From assembly GCA_022567305.1 (NCBI GenBank), contig JADFHF010000006.1:62001-126000 (forward strand): a stretch of DNA of 64,000 bases, read 5' to 3'. This stretch comes from Bacteroidota bacterium (GTDB lineage: Bacteria; Bacteroidota; Rhodothermia; Rhodothermales; UBA10348). The translations under genes and the position numbers were made by a program. Shown here in pieces: positions 54,537 through 63,026 of the stretch; the stretch's first letter is position 1; every line of letters starts with the position of its first letter. The notes under the pieces are model-generated. The model searched no databases. It was not told the origin of the DNA and worked only from the letters and a program-made list of their open reading frames with translations.

Positions 54537-55604
54537 TTAGCGATATCTCTCCAGGGTAAATTTCTCGCCCAGATATCGCTCTCTGACCTCCGGATCGGCT
54601 GCCAGGGCTTCAGCGGTGCCCTGCTTTAGAATCTTACCTTCGTAGAGCAGATAGGCACGATCCGTGATTGCAAGCGTTTCATGTACATTGTGATCGGTGA
54701 TCAAGACACCGATACCACGGGATTTCAGTCCCGCGACAATGTTCTGAATGTCCTCGACGGCAATCGGATCGACGCCGGAGAACGGTTCGTCCAGGAGGAA
54801 AAATTTAGGTCGTGTAGCCAAGGCACGGGCAATCTCGGTACGCCGACGCTCACCCCCGCTGAGCATGAACCCTTTTGATTTTCGAATTCGCTCAAGGCCG
54901 AATTCATCGATGAGCTCAGATACACGCTCAGTTCTCTGGGCCTTCGTCAAAGACTGAAATTCCAGAACAGCATGGAGATTATCTTCAACCGTCAATTGGG
55001 TGAAAATGGATGCTTCCTGCGCGAGGTATCCGATCCCAAGTCGGGCCCGTTTATACATTGGAAGGGTCGTAATGTCTTCGTCTCCAAGGAAGACATTCCC
55101 GCCGTCGGGACGCACCATACCCACGATCATGTAAAATGTAGTCGTTTTACCCGCTCCGTTGGGGCCCAACAAACCAACGATTTCTCCCTGTCGTACCTCA
55201 AGCTCAATTGCCTTCACAACCGAGCGCTTTTTGTATCGCTTAATCAGATCGGTAACTCGAAGCGCGATAGCATCCGGGGCTATACCGTCATCAACGGCCA
55301 CGCCGGGTGTCGGCGCCCGACCGGCCGAGATGTCCGCCAATTGCGAGAAAAATGAATCATATTCTTCCTTCTCCGAGTCAGCCGATGCAGGAATAGGACT
55401 ATTGGGAATCATCCGATATGCTTGCCGCCACGCCCGGACCGATTTTTCTTCCTGCAAAGTGGATTCATAGGCTTGAGCAAGCAGCACGTGTGCAATCACG
55501 TATGTCGGGACCAATTCAATCACTTCCTCAAGGATCGGAATCGCCGCTTCCGGTTCTCCACGTTTGAAGTGATCAAGCGCCTTTTCGATTTCTGCAATGG
55601 CCAT
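54537..55604 (-). CDS. lptB: LptB-type LPS-export ABC ATPase fused to N-terminal TPR domain
   Basis: Residues 1-~80 are two TPR-like helix pairs (DHFKRGEPEAAIPILEEV, AHVLLAQAYESTLQEEKSV). A linker of ~35 residues follows, then a complete LptB ATPase: GPNGAGKTTTFYMIVG (Walker A), LGIGYLAQEASIF, LSGGERRRTEIARAL, FFLLDEPFSGVDP and ITDHNVHE. 355 residues against ~240 for ordinary LptB. One continuous frame, and no start codon is seen at the usual LptB start, so the fusion looks genuine. Followed upstream by OstA-like and LptC genes. The TPR might link the ATPase to other envelope machinery (inference). Confidence 0.9.
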   Translation of the reverse strand: MAIAEIEKALDHFKRGEPEAAIPILEEVIELVPTYVIAHVLLAQAYESTLQEEKSVRAWRQAYRMIPNSPIPASADSEKEEYDSFFSQLADISAGRAPTPGVAVDDGIAPDAIALRVTDLIKRYKKRSVVKAIELEVRQGEIVGLLGPNGAGKTTTFYMIVGMVRPDGGNVFLGDEDITTLPMYKRARLGIGYLAQEASIFTQLTVEDNLHAVLEFQSLTKAQRTERVSELIDEFGLERIRKSKGFMLSGGERRRTEIARALATRPKFFLLDEPFSGVDPIAVEDIQNIVAGLKSRGIGVLITDHNVHETLAITDRAYLLYEGKILKQGTAEALAADPEVRERYLGEKFTLERYR

Positions 55605-55624
55605 AAGATCGGGCTGTGCGTCTG

Positions 55625-57163
55625 CTATTTATTATTCTCGGATTCATCGGATTCCGCAAGGTCGTTCGTTGTTCGATTCCGATCGATACGATTTCTATTC
55701 CTTCTTCCGAGCTCTTCCAGCATGGTTTTTCTTTTCGGCCGCCGATCTGGGTCCCACGCGTATCCGGCCAAATCCTGGGCCTGGTCAATCAGATTTTCGG
55801 GGTAGAACGTCCCTCGTACCCCACTCACGGCGTGCACATCCATAATGGCACCCTCCTCGAAAGTAAATTCGATTCGATCGGCCGTCGAGTGAATGGCCAC
55901 AGTCGGCTCACCCGGATCAGGCTCAATATAATACAGTGCTTCGGCGTTCGGGCTGACCGTCATCGTCTTGAGCGTATCGCTTTCGAAGTAGGCGATCAAG
56001 GATCTCCCCTTCAGCTGCTGAATTTTATTAATCGTTGTATCCAGGCTAGCGATAAAAACGCTACCGGATGCCAACAACGAATCAGTCGCGCTGGCCGTAC
56101 CCCAAACCTGCAGAGTGTCGGCCGTAATCTGAGAATCCGCCAGCCAGGCAATCGGCTCTCCAAACATTCTGGACTCAAAGCGTTCATCCTGATCGCGCCC
56201 CAGACGATCGTATACGAGAGAATCACCCACGACACTAAAATTCGATTCTATAACCGAAACGGAGTCTCTGGCGATGACGTTATCCCCGTCTTCACCACGA
56301 CTTAAAATCATCGACTGAGCCATCACCATCAAAGAATCCATCCCCGATGCTCCGTCTTGCGTTCTCAGAAGGAGGACTCGCCCGGAGACCCAACTCGAAT
56401 CGACCTTTCCGTCGTGCCGAACCGAATCGCTAAACAGCAGTGACCGAAAATCCGTGTCCAAGAATCCTAGGATCTCATTGGAGGCATTCACCCAAGAAGT
56501 TCTGTCCGCATCTTCGGGTTCTCCGTCCAATCGGTCGATGACGACGTTTCCCTGGGCGAAAAAAACATCCTCCTCTCTGGCATAGCTCACAGAGTCTGCT
56601 TCTACATAGAGACCTTTCTGCCGAAGACGGACATTTCCTGAAAAATTTGCGCGTGCATCATCCGACCAGTAGACCCCTCGTCGGGCCGTCAGAAGCGTAA
56701 GGCTATCTGCATACTGAACGCCCGTGTGGAATTCGATTCGCTTCTCATCGGTGTAGTACACGGCTGACGTGGAATGAAGCGATACCGCGCCATCGGTCAT
56801 ACGAACCGCACCGGATGCCCGGCCGATTTTCGTCTCGCTGTCATACTGAACCATATCTGCAAAGACCGAATCTCCGCGCTCTATGATCAGCACATTTCCG
56901 GTAAACAGACGAACGTTTGAACCCTTATCTCTCATACGATCTGCTCTTAGAAACGTCTCTCCCTGACGAATCGCTGCGTTAATCAAGTGAATGATTTCGA
57001 CACCATCTACGACCGATTGCTCGGCTTCGTCCCACTGAACGATCACCTCTTGCGCGGACTGGTCCTGGTGGGCAAAACTGTCGCTCGACATCCAGAACGC
57101 CCAAAAACACGCTAACACAAAGCAGTTTGGGGCCCGAAATGAAAATTTCGGCGATCTTGTCAT
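55625..57163 (-). CDS. OstA-like LPS transport protein
   Basis: Exported periplasmic protein of 512 residues with an OstA/LptA-type beta-jellyroll fold. Signal peptide (FVLACFWAFWMSSDSFA), then repeated strands of the type VRLFTGNVLIIERGDSVF, AVYYTDEKRIEFHTG and VYYSDDA-like segments marking the LPS-transport fold. The C-terminus is charged (RRPKRKTMLEELGRRNRN). Larger than E. coli LptA, comparable to the OstA-like proteins of Bacteroidota. Its ATG overlaps the LptC stop by one base (TAATG), so the two are coupled. Confidence 0.85.
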   Translation of the reverse strand: MTRSPKFSFRAPNCFVLACFWAFWMSSDSFAHQDQSAQEVIVQWDEAEQSVVDGVEIIHLINAAIRQGETFLRADRMRDKGSNVRLFTGNVLIIERGDSVFADMVQYDSETKIGRASGAVRMTDGAVSLHSTSAVYYTDEKRIEFHTGVQYADSLTLLTARRGVYWSDDARANFSGNVRLRQKGLYVEADSVSYAREEDVFFAQGNVVIDRLDGEPEDADRTSWVNASNEILGFLDTDFRSLLFSDSVRHDGKVDSSWVSGRVLLLRTQDGASGMDSLMVMAQSMILSRGEDGDNVIARDSVSVIESNFSVVGDSLVYDRLGRDQDERFESRMFGEPIAWLADSQITADTLQVWGTASATDSLLASGSVFIASLDTTINKIQQLKGRSLIAYFESDTLKTMTVSPNAEALYYIEPDPGEPTVAIHSTADRIEFTFEEGAIMDVHAVSGVRGTFYPENLIDQAQDLAGYAWDPDRRPKRKTMLEELGRRNRNRIDRNRTTNDLAESDESENNK

Positions 57164-57738
57164 TACTGTTCCGGTGTGAAGACCGCTTTTCCTCGGGAAA
57201 TTTTGAATTCAGTCAAGTCCTCGTTTGCCTCGAATTCGTACCCTGTGACAAGCTGGTTCGGGGTTATATATCTGACGAATCCGGCCGTGCGCACCATGTG
57301 ATCTTTCTCGGACCACGCAAGATGTTCGCTCTCGAGCCTCGAACTGTCCCGTGTTGTTACAACGACGTTGCCCCGGGCTACGAATCGCTTCTCGCGATCA
57401 TAGTAGATCAACCGATCGGAGACGACGACCGCCGATGAATCACCTTCTGCGTCAAAAAGATCAACATAGACACGAACGACACCATCTTCCGTGCCGGAGA
57501 GAATCATATACGTACTATCCGGTCGGTCATACCGCGCCAGATATCGCGCTCTCATGTGAATGCGAGGGAGACCCTCTTCACTGATGAATAATTCCAGATT
57601 CCAGCTCTCTTGATCTGGATCTTCCTCCGCACGAAGCGAGGCTACGGAAACGGGCGACTCTCGTTCTCCACAACCTAGAATGCACGCCAGGACATTTACG
57701 AGCATCACCGACCATATAATCGTTCCAGGAATCCGCAT
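57163..57738 (-). CDS. lptC: LPS export protein LptC (lipoprotein type)
   Basis: Bridges the LptBFG complex to the periplasmic LPS conduit. An N-terminal hydrophobic segment ends in a lipobox-like ILGC (LACILGCGERES). An LptC beta-jellyroll follows, with typical LFISEEGLPRIHMRARYL, MILSGTEDGVVRVYVDLF and FVARGNVVVTTRDSSRL. ATG 57738 gives 191 residues; an upstream ATG at 57819 adds an implausible extension. First of the lptC-ostA-lptB set. Confidence 0.86.
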   Translation of the reverse strand: MRIPGTIIWSVMLVNVLACILGCGERESPVSVASLRAEEDPDQESWNLELFISEEGLPRIHMRARYLARYDRPDSTYMILSGTEDGVVRVYVDLFDAEGDSSAVVVSDRLIYYDREKRFVARGNVVVTTRDSSRLESEHLAWSEKDHMVRTAGFVRYITPNQLVTGYEFEANEDLTEFKISRGKAVFTPEQ

Positions 57739-57837
57739 GGTATCGTGAACGTGTCCTAGTCTGAGTAACGTGCCCTGCGTATGGTGGCCTGTAGATTCGG
57801 CCGAAATGATTGCCAGCATGATACGCCGAATGGCCGA

Positions 57838-58533
57838 TTAAATCCGCACGGTCGACCCCGGAAGCACGATGCACGATGCCGCTTTGGATTCTAAACCGCA
57901 CATGGATAAGAGATCACAAAACAGATCGCAAACTGACTCCAACGATTCTAAGGGTCCATCCTCGGTCCGGGCGTAGATGATCGCTCCGATCCGCCGAGTC
58001 GATTCGGAGGTCTTGGTGTCCATGCTGTCTTTTACAGGATTTACGATGGGAACACCATCGGGGAAATTTTCCGTGACGGTGCATCCGACAACCAAATCTT
58101 TTAAACCGATTCGCTGCCCGACTGTATTGAATTCGTAGCCTTCTCCTTCCAAACCCAGACGCACCGTGTATACACTTGAAGAGGCCTTGTCCAGATCCCA
58201 TAGAGAAACAGGGAGAAGCGAATATAGACTGATGTAGTTGCAGACATCGACAGGAGCGTTGATTCTCGGAAATTTGTCCTCCGCTGAAGCACGAATCAGA
58301 TATTCACTTGCCGGTTTGCCACGCCCGGTGGGTTTATAGGTCGCGTTCCTCAAAATATCCCGTACGGACTGGCGCCAGGAATCCTCTTGTTCAGACAAGC
58401 CTTCCCTTCGGGATTGAAGCAGGCCCTCAAGTCTTAATTCAAACTCATTTGGATAAATCGTTGTATCCAGGCCTTCTGCTTTCACAAAACCGAGTCGAAG
58501 GTGTTTGGGGCCGGCGTGATGTACTGAAATCAT
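57838..58533 (-). CDS. Free-standing B3/B4 domain protein (PheT-like editing domain)
   Basis: 231-residue cytoplasmic protein resembling the B3/B4 tRNA-editing domain of phenylalanyl-tRNA synthetase beta subunit: RINAPVDVCNYISLYSLLP followed by WDLDK, and LKDLVVGCTVTENFPDG with NPVKDSMDTKTSESTRRIG. Stand-alone versions occur in many bacteria and are thought to edit or bind tRNA or amino acids (family knowledge). The synthetase catalytic parts are absent. Lies ~100 bases upstream of lptC on the same strand; the link is probably positional only. Confidence 0.75.
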   Translation of the reverse strand: MISVHHAGPKHLRLGFVKAEGLDTTIYPNEFELRLEGLLQSRREGLSEQEDSWRQSVRDILRNATYKPTGRGKPASEYLIRASAEDKFPRINAPVDVCNYISLYSLLPVSLWDLDKASSSVYTVRLGLEGEGYEFNTVGQRIGLKDLVVGCTVTENFPDGVPIVNPVKDSMDTKTSESTRRIGAIIYARTEDGPLESLESVCDLFCDLLSMCGLESKAASCIVLPGSTVRI

Positions 58534-58768
58534 GGAGAACTAAAAATTAATCTATCGCCGATGATCAAAAGTAGCTCGATAGGCCGTTGTAGAGACGTAT
58601 ATTGACACCGATCTCGTGTGCTCTTAACGCTTCTGTTCTATCTCACTTCAAATAAGTGAAAAATCCGACTCAGTGAGCATTTTACGTATCTCCGAGAGCT
58701 TTAGGTTCTATCCCCTGTGCCGATAATTGGGTTAAGTCTTTACGTGAAAAACTAGCTCACCTACGGTC

Positions 58769-59122
58769 ATGCAAGTATCCGCAATGGATTTTTTAGTTGA
58801 GCCTGTCTCCGGTGACATGGCGGTCATCAGAATTGGGAAGGCTCTTGATTTTCGCAACGCAGCGGAATTCAAGAATACGACTCAGGAACAGGTCCGAAAT
58901 GGCGTTCAGAATTTTATTCTGGACTTCACTGACACGGGCATCCTCGATTCTACGGGCCTCGGCTCGATCTTCTCGCTGTATCGCCAGGTGTCTCCATTGA
59001 GTGGACAGGTTGTTTTTGCTTCGGTATCGCGACCGGTTCAAGTAGTCGTCCAACTGACGCGCACATACAAAGTGTTTCGCCAGTACCCGACCGTTGACGC
59101 TGCCCAGCAGGGTATGAAGTAA
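58769..59122 (+). CDS. STAS-domain anti-sigma factor antagonist
   Basis: RsbV/SpoIIAA-like protein of 117 residues. STAS fold with phospho-acceptor loop GILDSTGLGSIFSLYRQ; Ser61-Thr62 stand where the regulatory Ser lies. Unphosphorylated STAS proteins bind the partner kinase and free its target. The next gene encodes that kinase type, so they form one partner-switching pair. The upstream 235 bases are A+T-rich and should contain the promoter. ATG 58784 is an alternative start. Confidence 0.88.
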   Translation: MQVSAMDFLVEPVSGDMAVIRIGKALDFRNAAEFKNTTQEQVRNGVQNFILDFTDTGILDSTGLGSIFSLYRQVSPLSGQVVFASVSRPVQVVVQLTRTYKVFRQYPTVDAAQQGMK

Positions 59123-59155
59123 AAAAGCACTGAATTCTCCAAATCCGATTCTGTT

Positions 59156-59608
59156 ATGGAAATCACCCGTCAGTCCTTTCGGGATCTTGACGGCGTCATT
59201 GACGATCTCCATAAGACCCTAGATCGTTGGGAATCAAATGGCGCATTCACGTCCGAGTTAGAGCCGGATACGATTCAACTCGCAAAGCTAGCTATCCATG
59301 AATGGGTGGCTAATCTGGTTCAGCACGCCGACTTCGGAGACACCCACCCTGAGATTATTCTGGATATTTATCCGAATGGTCAAAGTATCCGCTGCGTAAT
59401 ACAGGATAACTCCAAGGGTTTTGATGCGGCAAAGCATCTCCGAATTCGAATGGAAAACCTCGAACCCCTACCCGAGCGTGGTATGGGGCTTTTGATGCTG
59501 GACGCTGCCACAGATTATTTTGAATACCTCCGGTCCGAGAACGGACTCCACCGGCTGGAATTCTCCGTTTCATCAGATATGGACCCATGGCTGAATATTC
59601 CCTTTTAA
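59156..59608 (+). CDS. RsbW-like serine-protein kinase / anti-sigma factor
   Basis: 150-residue GHKL ATPase. The N box is in LAIHEWVANLVQHADFG, G1 in QDNSKGFDAAKH, and G2 in ERGMGLLMLDAATD. Such proteins phosphorylate the STAS partner and in its absence hold a sigma factor or other regulator. No sigma gene is adjacent; the one at 43784 is 15 kb away, so the target is open. The 3' end overlaps the next gene by 22 bases. Confidence 0.88.
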   Translation: MEITRQSFRDLDGVIDDLHKTLDRWESNGAFTSELEPDTIQLAKLAIHEWVANLVQHADFGDTHPEIILDIYPNGQSIRCVIQDNSKGFDAAKHLRIRMENLEPLPERGMGLLMLDAATDYFEYLRSENGLHRLEFSVSSDMDPWLNIPF

Positions 59609-60759
59609 TAGTAGAGGATGAATCGACGCTGAGACGACTTCTCGAGTATCGACTTGGGAAGGAGTACAACGTTCGTACAGCCGAGAATGGAGTCGAAGCC
59701 CTGGCCCTCCTTGACGAAGAAATTCCCGATCTCATCATCTCGGACGTGATGATGCCTAAGATGGATGGGTTTGCGTTGCAGACCGCCGTCCAGGAAAGAG
59801 AGGACACGAAGGCGATTCCGTTCATTTTCCTGACGGCGAAAGCCGACGAGGAAAGCCGAAAGAAAGGTCAGATGACCGGCGTGGACGACTATATCACGAA
59901 GCCCTTTGATATTGACCGGCTGATTTCCCGTGTAAATCGCCTTTTGGAACGCACGAAGATATTCCAGACTCAGCTGGACGCCAAAATCGGCCAGGACTTC
60001 TCGCAGAAGTTGACTCCGAAAACGATGCCAGTCGTTTCCGGTTACACGACGCACTTCTACAACGTTCCAAAAGGACACGGCGGAGGCGACATTTTTGACT
60101 GGACAGAAACACGACCGGGTACTTATTTCATCACGATCGGTGATGTGATGGGCAAGGGTCTTCAGGCGAAATTCTACGCGTTCAGTTTCTTTGGCTACAT
60201 CCGAAGTACGATACATACGATGCTCGGCGCCACCGATTCGCCCGCAGCGCTCGTTGCGGGGGTTAATCAGGCTTTGGTAAACGATTCCACGATGGAAGAA
60301 ACGTTCGCCTCTCTCCTCCTCCTCCGGTGGGAGCCTGAACACAATACCATTACCTATGCAAACGCCGGGCATTGCAGACCGATATTGGTCAGTGAGCGGG
60401 GTGCAGAGATCGTCACCTATTCGGATATCGTACTCGGTCTAACCCCTAATTCAGAGTTTAAAGACACATCCATCTCGATGAAGCCCGGATCGGCGCTCGT
60501 TGTTTATACGGATGGTGTATCAGAACAGGTGGGAAAGTCAGACGAGATGCTTGGAGAGGAAGGGATCATCAAAGTAGTACAGAATGCGTACGGTCACGCG
60601 GAGCCTATCGACGCCATGGTCCAGGGCATTCTAGACGAGTCGAAGCATCCGGAATTCGACGACGATGTACTCATCTTTTGGCTGGAGCGTCTCACCTCGA
60701 TGGATCGCCAGACGCCACGGTGGTTCTCACCGTTCCGCGACGTCGCAGAAGGCAGTTAG
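59587..60759 (+). CDS. Response regulator with PP2C (SpoIIE-type) phosphatase output
   Basis: RsbU-like activator of the switch. Receiver domain, residues 1-~125: acidic pair Glu10/Asp11 in LIVEDEST, phospho-acceptor Asp53 in ISDVMMPKMDG, Thr-Lys in FLTAKADEE. Linker helix, then PP2C domain with metal ligands in GGGDIFDW, GDVMGKGLQAKF, YANAGHCRP, VVYTDGVSEQ and DDVLIFW. When phosphorylated by an unknown histidine kinase it should dephosphorylate the STAS protein. 390 residues; overlaps the kinase gene upstream and, by four bases, the convergent aminotransferase. Confidence 0.92.
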   Translation: MAEYSLLIVEDESTLRRLLEYRLGKEYNVRTAENGVEALALLDEEIPDLIISDVMMPKMDGFALQTAVQEREDTKAIPFIFLTAKADEESRKKGQMTGVDDYITKPFDIDRLISRVNRLLERTKIFQTQLDAKIGQDFSQKLTPKTMPVVSGYTTHFYNVPKGHGGGDIFDWTETRPGTYFITIGDVMGKGLQAKFYAFSFFGYIRSTIHTMLGATDSPAALVAGVNQALVNDSTMEETFASLLLLRWEPEHNTITYANAGHCRPILVSERGAEIVTYSDIVLGLTPNSEFKDTSISMKPGSALVVYTDGVSEQVGKSDEMLGEEGIIKVVQNAYGHAEPIDAMVQGILDESKHPEFDDDVLIFWLERLTSMDRQTPRWFSPFRDVAEGS

Positions 60760-61898
60760 GGTTCGCGTAATGACGATTCTTCCGATCGGATCTCCTGCAT
60801 GGCCTCGATGAGGTGCTCAAGATCGTTTTCGTTGTTGTACGCGTGGACAGAGATCCTCAAACTCCCGCGCCTGGACGAAACCCATACATTTCGCCTCTGA
60901 AGCGCTTCCGCCCATTCGTCTGACTCTTCGACGGCGATCAGGGTGATTCCCGATGTCGTACCGGGTTCCAAACTCGAAACAATCCGAAATCCTCCATCAC
61001 GCAGTCGGTCTCGAAGTTTTTCGCAGAGCCTGTCTATTCGAGCGCTAACGTTTTCAACTCCGAACTCGTCAAAGAGAGATAGCGCCGCTCCGAGCGTAAA
61101 GATCCCCGGGAACGTCGGATGACCCATTTCATGGCCAATTCCAGACGTCGATAGATTCAGGCGGTCGTTTTCGAGGAGATAGGGCGCGTCTGCGCTCCGC
61201 CATCCCACGAGAGGCGGTTGGCGTTCTGCCAGCTCACCTTTCAGGCACATCACGGCGATTCCGTATCCCGCTGTTGCCCATTTGTATCCGCTAAAGACAA
61301 GGCCGTTTATATGATCGCGCACCATGTCGAGCTCATAGGAACAGATCGACTGTGTAGCATCGACGACAAAGTGGACACCTGCATTCTCGCAAACCGATCC
61401 AAGTTGTTCCAGATTCGATCTGAATCCGGTTGCGAACTGAACGGAACTGAGAACAAATACCTGGTCTGATGGGCGCAGGGCTCGTCTGAGATCGTTGGGG
61501 TCGAATGAGCCGTCAGGCGGCGTCTCTATAAATCGAACCCGATGTCCGGCCCGCATCCAGGGTGTTGTGCAAGACGGAAACTCCTTGTCGAGTGCAACGA
61601 CATTGGTGGGCTGTTCGAAGCTCCTGGCGATCACATTCAGGCCAAGCGACGAATTCTGAAGAAAAGACACCTGAGATGCCTCTCCACCCACGAGCGATGC
61701 TACCTGCTCGCGAACCTTATCACTCCGATGGAGCCAGTCATTCCACGCCGTATCTGCACGTTGTTCGGCTTCGTCGTAGTACGCTCTTCCGGCGCTGGCA
61801 GCCCGATCGGAAATGGGCCCGCCTCCTGCGGTGTTGAGGTAAGTGTACTTATTAAGAGCCGGGAATTTTGACCTAAATGCAACCCAATCCATGTTCAT
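60756..61898 (-). CDS. Class V aminotransferase (cysteine-desulfurase-like)
   Basis: PLP enzyme of fold type I. N-terminal YLNTAGGGPISDRAASAG, PLP-contact FLQNSSLGLNVI, Asp in HFVVDATQSICS, and the PLP Lys in FSGYKWATAGYG. The C-terminal domain has SGITLIAVEES and SSRRGSLRISVH. A Cys loop typical of IscS/SufS is not evident, so desulfurase activity is doubtful; isopenicillin-N-epimerase-like or kynureninase-like roles are alternatives. ATG 61898 chosen (ATG 61892 also possible); the longer frame to 61973 adds unrelated residues. About 380 residues. Confidence 0.82.
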   Translation of the reverse strand: MNMDWVAFRSKFPALNKYTYLNTAGGGPISDRAASAGRAYYDEAEQRADTAWNDWLHRSDKVREQVASLVGGEASQVSFLQNSSLGLNVIARSFEQPTNVVALDKEFPSCTTPWMRAGHRVRFIETPPDGSFDPNDLRRALRPSDQVFVLSSVQFATGFRSNLEQLGSVCENAGVHFVVDATQSICSYELDMVRDHINGLVFSGYKWATAGYGIAVMCLKGELAERQPPLVGWRSADAPYLLENDRLNLSTSGIGHEMGHPTFPGIFTLGAALSLFDEFGVENVSARIDRLCEKLRDRLRDGGFRIVSSLEPGTTSGITLIAVEESDEWAEALQRRNVWVSSRRGSLRISVHAYNNENDLEHLIEAMQEIRSEESSLREP

Positions 61899-62004
61899 TA
61901 AATTCAACAAATGGTTGTCTGAAACGTACGAAGATGATTCAATACACGCAGCCCCCACGAAATCCCTTGACACGGCGCGCTTCTTGCTCCATTTTTAGGC
62001 AACC

Positions 62005-62472
62005 ATGAGTCGCCTTCTGCCATATATCATTGTGCTACTGCTTCTCCCCTTTGCCGGGTGCGTACGTGAGGCTTTCGTTGAATCCGACGATTCAGACCAA
62101 ATCCTGACGAAGCGAATTTCAGTCGATTTGGAACAAGAATTCGAGCTCGGTTTGGGTGACACGGCTCTCATCATAGGCACCAACATCGAGGTTACGTTTT
62201 CGTTTGTTTCTTCAGACAACCGATGTCCCTCAGATGTGGTCTGCATTATTGCCGGAGAGGGTGTAATTCTGTTAACATATAGTGATGGAGAAATTATCAG
62301 CGGGCAACTTCGGGCAGCGATTCCGGGATTGGTTCCGACACCGTTTCACGGCAACGAGGTTCTTCACCACAGTGGCAAAGAGATCGTGCTGCTGCGTCTG
62401 AATCCGTATCCGGATACGACGGTTACGAGTTCGCTACAAGATTACCGGGCCCTTCTCATCATCAGATCCTGA
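62005..62472 (+). CDS. Small predicted lipoprotein, function unknown
   Basis: 155 residues. Signal peptide with hydrophobic core PYIIVLLLLPF and lipobox FAGC (Cys19). The mature part is beta-rich and begins acidic (ESDDSDQIL). Landmarks are a Cys pair in SDNRCPSDVVCIIAGEGVIL and a C-terminal PYPDTTVTSSLQDYRALLI. The pattern resembles small secreted proteins with a CPxDVxC motif seen across Bacteroidota, without assigned function. Divergent from the aminotransferase gene. Confidence 0.72.
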   Translation: MSRLLPYIIVLLLLPFAGCVREAFVESDDSDQILTKRISVDLEQEFELGLGDTALIIGTNIEVTFSFVSSDNRCPSDVVCIIAGEGVILLTYSDGEIISGQLRAAIPGLVPTPFHGNEVLHHSGKEIVLLRLNPYPDTTVTSSLQDYRALLIIRS

Positions 62473-62597
62473 TTCACGGGTTCTTCCCGTCTGCGACACG
62501 ACGGATTCCCTTCCGCAGCCATTATCTTTCGGCGCACGACCGGGCGTGAGACGCTTTGGCGGTTTGTAACTAAGGGTATTGTTCGAATTTGATTGAT

Positions 62598-63026
62598 ATG
62601 GCATCGGAACGAACGCTGGCGATAATGAAGCCGGACTGTGTACGAAAGCACCTAGTAGGTGAAGTTCTCCGACGAATTCAAGATGCGGGATTTGTTATCC
62701 GCGCAATGAAGATGATCCGGATGAGTAAGCCCGAGGCAGAAGAGTTTTACGCAGTACATCGTGAGCGACCTTTTTTCGGCGAGTTAACGGATTTCATGTC
62801 CAGTGGTCCGTGTGTCCCGGTCGTCTTGGAAAAGGAAAATGCCGTCTCAGATTTTCGAATTCTCATGGGGGCTACGAATCCGGCTGATGCAGACACCGGA
62901 ACCATCCGCCATGATTTTGCGGACTCAATGGGAGAGAACATGGTGCATGGATCCGATTCCGCAGAGAACGGAAAAATTGAATCAACTTATTTCTTCACGG
63001 AGCACGAGCTCGTCAACAGTAGTTAG
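62598..63026 (+). CDS. ndk: Nucleoside diphosphate kinase
   Basis: Balances NTP and dNTP pools by phosphate transfer from [16 protein letters not shown] at the N-terminus, [20 protein letters not shown], and the phospho-His in [12 protein letters not shown]. 142 residues from ATG 62598; a TTG three codons upstream is an alternative. Full length for the family. The next gene appears to start inside its 3' end. Confidence 0.96.
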   Translation: MASERTLAIMKPDCVRKHLVGEVLRRIQDAGFVIRAMKMIRMSKPEAEEFYAVHRERPFFGELTDFMSSGPCVPVVLEKENAVSDFRILMGATNPADADTGTIRHDFADSMGENMVHGSDSAENGKIESTYFFTEHELVNSS

